Below, in pieces: positions 29,295-36,524 of a DNA stretch of 64,000 bases. Position 1 is the first letter of the stretch; each line of letters opens with the position of its first letter. The stretch is from Opitutaceae bacterium. GTDB lineage: Bacteria > Verrucomicrobiota > Verrucomicrobiia > Opitutales > Opitutaceae. Below the pieces are notes generated by a model. That model searched no databases, was not told the origin of the DNA, and saw nothing but the letters and a program-made list of their open reading frames with translations. A program made the position numbers and the translations under genes. The stretch covers positions 60,345-124,344 of the forward strand of contig JAUYAK010000022.1 in NCBI GenBank assembly GCA_030693515.1, given 5' to 3'.

Positions 29295-29326
29295 TTGTAA
29301 GGCGGGCGCGGGCCTTGGTCCGTCTA
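29295..29326 (+). promoter_or_regulatory. Candidate ECF-sigma promoter just upstream of the STN-TonB receptor
   Basis: ttgtaaggc...cgtcta (29295-29326) between fecR stop and ATG 29333; inferred by eye only. Confidence 0.3.
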
Positions 29327-29332
29327 CCTATT

Positions 29333-32300
29333 ATGCCCCCGTCGATTCGACCCGGCGCTCCTTGGCGCTGGGCGTTTACCCTGCTTGTGGCTGGCTTGTG
29401 CGCCTCGGTGCTGTCGGCGGCGGTCCCGCTGCGGCGGAATTTTGACCTGCCGGCGGGCCGGGCGGAGCCGGCGCTTAAGCGCCTCTCGCAGCAGGCCGGG
29501 GTGCAGCTGGTGTTTGACAGTCGGCTCGTCGACGACGTGACCGTCAATGCGGTGCGGGGTGAATTCACGCCCTTGGAGGCGGCGCAGCGGCTGCTGGCCG
29601 GCACGGTGCTGCGGGCCCGGCGCGACGAACAAAGCGGCATCCTCAGCGTGGAGCGGGAGCCGACGCCACCATCCGAAAAAAAAGCCCCGGCGCGCGCTGA
29701 TTCTCCGCCGGCCACGCGCGCCGCGACCGAGGCCGGTAATCTTTCGCCCGAACCCAACCAACCCCCCAACCCCTCGCCCATGAAATCCCCCCGCACCCTG
29801 CTTGCCGCCTTGGCCGGCTGGCTTGCCACATCGAGCGCCGCCGTGGCCCAGACGACACCCCCCGCTGCTCCGGCTAGAGACGACTTGGTCCAGTTGTCGC
29901 CCTTCGAGGTGGCTTCGGACAAGGACAACGGCTACGCCGCGAGCGGCACCCTGGCCGGCACGCGTTTGCGCACCGAACTGCGCGATGTCGCTGCCTCGAT
30001 CTCCGTCGTGACGAAGCAATTTATGGATGACATCGGCGCGACCAAACTTGATGACCTCCTGACTTACACCCTCGGCACCGAGGCGGCCGGCTTGGGCGGC
30101 AACTTCAGCAACCACGGTTTGGACGGCAACTTCACCGACGTCATTTCCGGCCTGCGCGGCGCGCAAGGGGCGACGCGCGTCCGCGGCATCGGCAGCGCGG
30201 ACCAAACGCGCGACTTCTTCATCACGAGCACGGCGATGGACGGCTACAACACCGAGCGCGTCGAAATCAACCGCGGCCCCAATGCCATCCTCTTCGGCCT
30301 CGGCAACGCCGCCGGCATCATCAACACCGGCCTCATCAAGGCGCAGACCAACCAAACCAAGACCAAGGTGGACGCCCAATACGGACAGCACGAGACACAC
30401 CGCCTCTCCCTCGACCACAACCAGGTCCTGATCAAGGATCGCCTGGCCCTGCGCATCGCGACGCTCTACGGCGACAAACGCTATCAACTCAAGCCGGCCT
30501 ATGTTCGCGACGAGCGAGTCTTTGCGACCGCCACCGCGCGGCCCTGGAAGGGCGCCGCGCTCCGGGCCAACGTCGAACATGCGAAGCAGTTTTCCAACAA
30601 AGCCTACAACTCCACGCCCACCGACAACATCACCTGGTGGTGGGCGCTCGGAAAACCAGTCTACGATCCCACCACCGGCGTGGCGACCTACTTGGGGACG
30701 ATGCCCTCGGATCCCAACCTCCGGCCGATCACGGCCACGGGTGGCTTGAACACTGGCCTCATCGCCGGATTCTCGCAGAAGCCGCTCTTGATTCAGGAGA
30801 ATCCGGACGTCACGCGTTTCGGTATCACCGGCCTGAGTCCCTCTGTTCAGGCGATCGAAGGCTTCAACAATCGCGTCCGCCTGAACGCCGCCGGCAACGC
30901 CTATGTGAATGACGGCCTGCGGATGCTCCAGTCTTCCAAGAACTATGTCCAACGCCTCTATCAGTCGAGCAGCCCGGCTTCTTTCAACTTCTGGAAGGAC
31001 GAGAAGCTGACCGATCCCTCGATCTTCAACTTCTACGATCAGATGCTCGAGGGCCCCAACAAACGGGAATGGGCGTTCTTCAAATCCTACAATGCCAGCT
31101 TTGAGCAGCGCCTCGGTGCGAATGCCGGCGTCGAGGTCTCGTTCTTCAAGGAGTCGTTGCGCAACGGCCACGTTCAGCCCTTTCAATTTCGTAATCACGC
31201 CATCAACATCGATATCAACACCAAGTTGCCGAACGGACTCCCGAACCCGAACCTGGGTCGCCCCTTCATCACCTCGGCCGACGGCTTTGACAATTCCCCT
31301 GAATCCGAGCGCGAAGCGTTCCGGGCGACGGCCTACTACGATCTCAATTTCGCTCGCACCAAGAAGGACGGCTGGCTGTGGAAAGCGCTCGGCCGGCATG
31401 TCTTCACCGGTTCGTTCACGAACCAGAAGGCGGAGAGCGCCAGCTATGGCGGGCGCAATCATGCCCTCGGGCTCGACTACTGGAACGCGGAGTCGGTCAA
31501 TGAACCCAGGACGATTGCGTTGGATAGCGGCAACCGGTTCCTCCAGCGGACTTCCTACATCGGGCCCAGCCTGCTCACCGCGGCCAGCCCCCAGAACGGC
31601 GGCCTCCGGGGCGTCACCGCCAACAACAGCCTCGATGGAGCGAACAGCGTCAACGTGCTCTATTTTCAAGCACCCGCCGCCACTCCGGTGTCCCAGGCCC
31701 AGATACCGCAGTTTCAGAACCGCTCTTTCAGCCTCATTCCGAAGGACAAATATAATTTCAGCAACGTCACGATTTTCCCCAATCGGAGCGCCGACAAGGT
31801 CGAGTCGTCCGTCTTCGTCGCCAACAGCTACTGGTGGGACAACACCCTAGTGAGCACGCTCGGCTGGCGCAAGGACGCCTTCAAGACCTTCACGGCCCCC
31901 GCGTCCCTCACCGATCCCGCCACGGGGCTGAAGATCGTCGATAAGAGCGTTTGGAAATGGACCGCTCCGGCGCTCGATAGCTCCGAGTCGTCTTTCTCCT
32001 ACGGCCTGGTGTTGCACCAGCCGTCGTTTCTCCGGGGCAAGCTGCCGCTGGGCGCCGACGTGTCGCTGACCTACAACGTGTCCGACAACTTCCGGCCAAG
32101 CTCGCCGCGCTTTGATTTCTTCGGCAATCCGATCGCGGCGCCGACCGGATCAACCAAGGAATGGGGTGCGCTGATCTCGTTGTTCAACCGGAAGCTCGAG
32201 CTGCGTTTCACCAAGTATGAGACCATCGCGTCGCTCGCCACCGCCACGGCCCTGCGCGAGCCGCAAAACGTGATTGTGCGCCGCCTTGATTCCCAAATCG

Positions 32301-33139
32301 AACTCAATTCCGATCCCGTTTATCGGGCCGCGGCTTCGCCGGCGGCCCTCGCCGCGTGGAATACGTGGCAGCAGGGCGCGGACGCGCAGCGGCTCTTCAA
32401 GACCTTCGACTTCCGCTTCTCTCCGGGACCGAACGGCACGACGATCGTCGATCGCGACGACCGGATCGGCACCGTGGTGGGCACCACCGACATCGTCGGC
32501 ACGGGCTACGAATTCGACGTCACTTACAATCCCCTCCGGCAATGGCGCATCTCCTTCAACGCCGCCCGCCAGGACGCGGTCTCAGGCAACACCGGCGCCG
32601 CGTTTGTGCGGATGCTCGCTGCGCTTCAGCCGATCTGGGGCGGCTCCGCTGCTGCGCTTCCGGACTCGGCGACCTCTGGCAATACCCTCGGCCAGGCCTT
32701 TGCTCAAGTGAAGGCCGACGTGGACAAGGCCGTGCTGCTGGACGGATCGCCTTCGCCCGAGCTGCGCCGTTGGCGATTCAACGCCGTCACCAACTACTCG
32801 TTCACCGAGGGACGGCTCAAAGGCTGGCGCGTCGGCGGCTCCGTGCGCTGGCAGGATCGCGCGGCGATCGGCTACCCGGTGAGAATCCTGCCCGATGGCT
32901 CCGGCGTGTTTGACGTCACGAAACCCTACTTCGGTCCCAAGGAGACCAACGTCGACGGTTGGATCGGCTACAGCCGCAAGCTGACCGACAAAATCCGCTG
33001 GAGCGCGCAGCTCAACGTGCGCAACATCGGCGTCGGCAACCGTCTGATCCCGGTGAACGCCCAGCCCGACGGCACCTACAACACGATGCGAATCGCCGAG
33101 CCGCAGACTTGGCTGCTCACGAACTCGTTTGAGTTCTAA
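29333..33139 (+). CDS. TonB-dependent receptor with N-terminal STN domain, cassette 1; in-frame internal start with a second signal peptide at 29780
   Basis: STN-like FDLPAGRAEPALKRLSQQAGVQLVFDSRLVDDVTVNAVRGEFTPLEAAQRLLAGT; plug VVTKQFMDDIGATKLDDLL, VEINRGPNAILFGLGNAAGIINT; C-terminal ...WLLTNSFEF beta-strand ending in F. Confidence 0.88.
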   Translation: MPPSIRPGAPWRWAFTLLVAGLCASVLSAAVPLRRNFDLPAGRAEPALKRLSQQAGVQLVFDSRLVDDVTVNAVRGEFTPLEAAQRLLAGTVLRARRDEQSGILSVEREPTPPSEKKAPARADSPPATRAATEAGNLSPEPNQPPNPSPMKSPRTLLAALAGWLATSSAAVAQTTPPAAPARDDLVQLSPFEVASDKDNGYAASGTLAGTRLRTELRDVAASISVVTKQFMDDIGATKLDDLLTYTLGTEAAGLGGNFSNHGLDGNFTDVISGLRGAQGATRVRGIGSADQTRDFFITSTAMDGYNTERVEINRGPNAILFGLGNAAGIINTGLIKAQTNQTKTKVDAQYGQHETHRLSLDHNQVLIKDRLALRIATLYGDKRYQLKPAYVRDERVFATATARPWKGAALRANVEHAKQFSNKAYNSTPTDNITWWWALGKPVYDPTTGVATYLGTMPSDPNLRPITATGGLNTGLIAGFSQKPLLIQENPDVTRFGITGLSPSVQAIEGFNNRVRLNAAGNAYVNDGLRMLQSSKNYVQRLYQSSSPASFNFWKDEKLTDPSIFNFYDQMLEGPNKREWAFFKSYNASFEQRLGANAGVEVSFFKESLRNGHVQPFQFRNHAINIDINTKLPNGLPNPNLGRPFITSADGFDNSPESEREAFRATAYYDLNFARTKKDGWLWKALGRHVFTGSFTNQKAESASYGGRNHALGLDYWNAESVNEPRTIALDSGNRFLQRTSYIGPSLLTAASPQNGGLRGVTANNSLDGANSVNVLYFQAPAATPVSQAQIPQFQNRSFSLIPKDKYNFSNVTIFPNRSADKVESSVFVANSYWWDNTLVSTLGWRKDAFKTFTAPASLTDPATGLKIVDKSVWKWTAPALDSSESSFSYGLVLHQPSFLRGKLPLGADVSLTYNVSDNFRPSSPRFDFFGNPIAAPTGSTKEWGALISLFNRKLELRFTKYETIASLATATALREPQNVIVRRLDSQIELNSDPVYRAAASPAALAAWNTWQQGADAQRLFKTFDFRFSPGPNGTTIVDRDDRIGTVVGTTDIVGTGYEFDVTYNPLRQWRISFNAARQDAVSGNTGAAFVRMLAALQPIWGGSAAALPDSATSGNTLGQAFAQVKADVDKAVLLDGSPSPELRRWRFNAVTNYSFTEGRLKGWRVGGSVRWQDRAAIGYPVRILPDGSGVFDVTKPYFGPKETNVDGWIGYSRKLTDKIRWSAQLNVRNIGVGNRLIPVNAQPDGTYNTMRIAEPQTWLLTNSFEF

Positions 33140-33286
33140 GCCAACGCGGATCAGGTGGCGGCGGGCCTCCGGGCCCGCCCGTTTTTCGTAGGGGCGCACC
33201 TCGTGCGCGCCCTTCATTCGTCCGCGCACCCAACTCGCATTGCCCTGCGCGCTCCGAATCGTGAATCTCCACGCACCTCCCCGCCC

Positions 33287-34708
33287 ATGAAACGTCCCCA
33301 CCCTACCCGGCGCGATTTTATCCGTGCTTCCGCCGTCGCCACGCTCGGCTTCCACATCCTCCCCGCTTCGGCGCGCGGCGCCAACGGTCGCATCCAAGTC
33401 GGTTGCATCGGGGTCGGCGGCAAGGGGTATGTCGATATGATGGCCACCGCCGAAGCCGGCGCTGAAATCGTCGCGCTTTGCGACGTGGCCAACCCGCGCA
33501 ATCCCGAGCTGGGTCGCCGCAAGAAATCCAAGGGCGCCGGCGACACCGTGCTCGACCGGTTTCCCGCCGCGAAGTTCTTCACCGACTACCGCGAGATGAT
33601 CGCCACGGTGGACGGCATCGACGCCGTCACCGTTTCGACGCCCGACCACCACCACTTCCACGCGTCGATGCTCGCGATGCGGAAGGGCAAACACGTTTAC
33701 TGCCAGAAACCGATCTCACACTCGATCTGGGAGGCGCGGCGCCTCGCCGAGGTCGCCGTGCAGACCAAGGTGCAAACGCAGATGGGCAACCAGGCCCACG
33801 CCGGCGAACCCATCCGGCGCGGCGTCGAGCTCATCCGCGCGGGTGTGCTCGGGCGCGTCACCGAAGTCCACGCGTGGACCAATCGTCCTATCTGGCCGCA
33901 GGGCATGAAAGAGTGGCCCCAGGCCGAGCCGGTGCCGAAGGGCCTCGACTGGAACCAGTGGATCGGGCCCGCGCCGTTTCGCGACTACAGCCCCGCGATC
34001 ACGCCGTTCAACTGGCGCGGCTATTGGGATTTTGGTGCCGGCGCCCTCGGCGACATGGGCTGCCACATCATGGACATGCCCTACTGGGCCCTCGGCCTCA
34101 CGTCGCCCACCTCCGTCGATAGTTGGCACGAGGGCGGCACCGCGATCGCCGCCCCGCATCGCTCGACGATCACCTATCAGTTTCCCACGAGCATCCTCGG
34201 CGGGCCGGTGAAATTCATGTGGTATGACGGCGTCGTCGCCAAGGAAGGCCGCTACCTCAACGCCCCGCCCGAGGCCTTGTGGAAAGATGATTTTCCCACG
34301 GCCGATCACGTGTTCCGCCGCTTCGACCTCGTGCTGGTCGGCGAAAAGGGCCGCATGTTTTTCGGGCGCTCGCGGCAGGACTGGGTCTTCAAACCGGAAT
34401 CGATCGGCACCGGGTTCCCTGCGCCGCCGAAGACCATCGCGCGCGTCCCGGGCGGCACGCAGGACGGCAAAGGCGAAGACGGTGGCGGCCCCTACGTCGA
34501 GTGGCTCGGCGCGATCAAGACGGGCACGCCCGCGCTCTCGAACTTCGCCGCGTCGGGCCCGTTCAGCGAAACCGTGCTTCTCGGCAACCTCGCCCTGCGC
34601 CTCGGCCAACGCGTGGAGTGGGACGCGAAAAATCTCGTGGCGAAAGGCGCCCCCGAGGCCGCGCCCCTCATCCGCCGCGCCTACCGCAAAGGCTGGGAAC
34701 TGGCCTAG
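33287..34708 (+). CDS. Gfo/Idh/MocA-family oxidoreductase with Tat signal
   Basis: TRRDFIRASAVATLGFHILPASARGA twin-arginine leader; IQVGCIGVGGKGY; DGIDAVTVSTPDHHHFHASMLAMRKGKHVYCQKPISHSIWEARRL. Confidence 0.9.
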   Translation: MKRPHPTRRDFIRASAVATLGFHILPASARGANGRIQVGCIGVGGKGYVDMMATAEAGAEIVALCDVANPRNPELGRRKKSKGAGDTVLDRFPAAKFFTDYREMIATVDGIDAVTVSTPDHHHFHASMLAMRKGKHVYCQKPISHSIWEARRLAEVAVQTKVQTQMGNQAHAGEPIRRGVELIRAGVLGRVTEVHAWTNRPIWPQGMKEWPQAEPVPKGLDWNQWIGPAPFRDYSPAITPFNWRGYWDFGAGALGDMGCHIMDMPYWALGLTSPTSVDSWHEGGTAIAAPHRSTITYQFPTSILGGPVKFMWYDGVVAKEGRYLNAPPEALWKDDFPTADHVFRRFDLVLVGEKGRMFFGRSRQDWVFKPESIGTGFPAPPKTIARVPGGTQDGKGEDGGGPYVEWLGAIKTGTPALSNFAASGPFSETVLLGNLALRLGQRVEWDAKNLVAKGAPEAAPLIRRAYRKGWELA

Positions 34709-34866
34709 GCCGCCGGCCAAATCGTGCCTTGCCCCGAAGTCTAGAGACGCAGCCTCCGGGCTTTTGGGTTATCGTCGGCGGAAAATAGTTTTCGCTCGGG
34801 GGTTTGGCCGAAAATCCCCTCGACACACTGCGTCGGCAGACGGATGCCTTTGCCTCGCATCGCCCC

Positions 34867-35424
34867 ATGCCCCCGTCCGAACAAGCCCGTTGGTTTACCG
34901 AGGAAGTGCAGCCCCATGAACCGGCGCTGCGGGCTTACTTGCAGGCGCGTTTCCCGACGCTCTGCGATCACGACGACCTGGTGCAGGAAACTTACACGCG
35001 CCTGCTCCGGGCGCAGGCCGCGGGCGGGGTGCGCTACCCGAAGGCGTTTCTCTTCACCGCCGCGCGCAACGCCGCCTTCGATCTTTTCCGACGCCGCGGG
35101 GCGAAGCCGACCGAGACGGTGACGGACTTGGTCGAGCTTACGGTCTTGGAAGACCGGCCCGGGGTGGGGGAGCAGCTCGACCAAAGCTACGAACTCGAAG
35201 TGCTCGCCGACGCCGTGCGTGCGCTGCCCGATCGCTGCCGCCAAGTCATCATGCTCCGCTACCTCGACGGACTCGCCTACAAAGAAATCGCCGTGCAACT
35301 CGGCATCTCGGCCGAGACCGTGAAGGTGCACATGGCAAAAGGTATGCGGCGCTGCGCCGCGTTTTTCGCGGACCGCGGGCTGTTGGAGATCGCGCCGCCG
35401 ACGGCAGGGGAGGCTACGCCATGA
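34867..35424 (+). CDS. ECF sigma factor (FecI-like), cassette 2
   Basis: LRAYLQARFPTLCDHDDLVQETYTRLLRAQ; PKAFLFTAARNAAFDLFRRR; LPDRCRQVIMLRYLDGLAYKEIAVQLGISAETVKVHMAKGMRRC. Confidence 0.9.
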   Translation: MPPSEQARWFTEEVQPHEPALRAYLQARFPTLCDHDDLVQETYTRLLRAQAAGGVRYPKAFLFTAARNAAFDLFRRRGAKPTETVTDLVELTVLEDRPGVGEQLDQSYELEVLADAVRALPDRCRQVIMLRYLDGLAYKEIAVQLGISAETVKVHMAKGMRRCAAFFADRGLLEIAPPTAGEATP

Positions 35425-36497
35425 GCGACTCGCTCGACCACGACGATCCGATCGAGGAAGTCGCTTCGAACTGGTTGACCGAGCGCGCCGAGGGTTTTTC
35501 GGCCGCGCAGAAGCGCGAGTTCGAGCGCTGGTGCCGCGCCGATTCGCGCCACGCCGCCGCGGTCACGCGCTTGGAGGCCGCGTGTGTCCTGCTCGAAAAA
35601 ATGCCGCTCGTGCGCGCGGAGTTGCAGCCCGTGGTGGAGTTTCCGGTGAAGCCGCGCGTGATTGCAGCGGGGAAGAAGTTTCCGATCATTCGAATCGCCT
35701 TGGGCCTCGCCGCTGCGGTGGTGCTCGCCTCCCTCGGTTGGTGGCAATGGGCGCGTCCGCAACCGTCCGCGCAGGTCTACGCGACCTCGGCCGGCGGCTA
35801 TGAGCGCGTCGTGCTTGCCGACGGCTCGCTCGTGGAACTAAACGCCAATTCCGAAGTGCGCGTCGAGCTGTTGCCGAACGAGCGCCGCGTTGCCCTCGTG
35901 CGCGGCGAGGCGCACTTCACCGTGGCGCACGACACGGCGCGGCTGTTCATCGTGTCGGCCGGCGGCGTGGCCGTGCGCGCGGTCGGCACGGCATTCAACG
36001 TGCGCCTCGCGACCTTCGCCGTCGAGGTGCTCGTCGCGGAGGGAAAGGTGGCCGTGTCCGAGGTAGGGCCGGCCCCCGCCGTCGGGCCGTCGCGCGGCGC
36101 GCCTGACCTTCGCAGCGGCCGGCCGACGAGCGGCGGGCCGACATTTTTGGTCGCCAACGAGCGCGCGCTCATCGCCACCGCACCGCCAAAATCCCCGTCC
36201 GCCGCGCCCGCGCCCGTCGTGGAAAAAATCGCGCCCGAGGTCCTGCGCGAGGCGCTCGCGTGGCAGGAGCGCAAACTCGTGTTTGCCGAGACGCCGCTGC
36301 GTGAGGTCGTGGCGCAGTTCAACCGCCGCAACCGCCTCCAGCTTCTCCTCGGCGATCCGGCCCTCGCCGAGCGGCCGGTGGGCGGCACGTTCGCGGTGGA
36401 TAACGTCGAGGGTTTCATCCGCCTGCTCGAGGGCAGCGGCACGATTTCGGTCGATCGCCGCGGTGATTTTACCGTTGTGCTGCGGGCGGCGCGCTGA
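35421..36497 (+). CDS. FecR-family anti-sigma regulator, cassette 2
   Basis: DUF4880-like N-terminus ASNWLTERAEGFSAAQKREFERWCRADSRHAAAVTRLE; FecR core ERVVLADGSLVELNANSEVRVELLPNERRVALVRGEAHFTVAHD; ATGA overlap with the sigma gene. Confidence 0.9.
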   Translation: MSDSLDHDDPIEEVASNWLTERAEGFSAAQKREFERWCRADSRHAAAVTRLEAACVLLEKMPLVRAELQPVVEFPVKPRVIAAGKKFPIIRIALGLAAAVVLASLGWWQWARPQPSAQVYATSAGGYERVVLADGSLVELNANSEVRVELLPNERRVALVRGEAHFTVAHDTARLFIVSAGGVAVRAVGTAFNVRLATFAVEVLVAEGKVAVSEVGPAPAVGPSRGAPDLRSGRPTSGGPTFLVANERALIATAPPKSPSAAPAPVVEKIAPEVLREALAWQERKLVFAETPLREVVAQFNRRNRLQLLLGDPALAERPVGGTFAVDNVEGFIRLLEGSGTISVDRRGDFTVVLRAAR

Positions 36498-36524
36498 CCC
36501 GCCCCGCGCGGCCGGCGAAAAAAC

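Noticed and set aside
29333-29800. Frameshift or misassembly explaining the internal signal peptide in the STN receptors
   Set aside because: Reading frame is continuous and the same arrangement recurs independently in the second, divergent receptor at nearly identical spacing.
29324-31669. 781-aa minus-strand ORF opposite STN-TonB receptor 1
   Set aside because: Same codon-usage shadow effect; no recognisable motifs.
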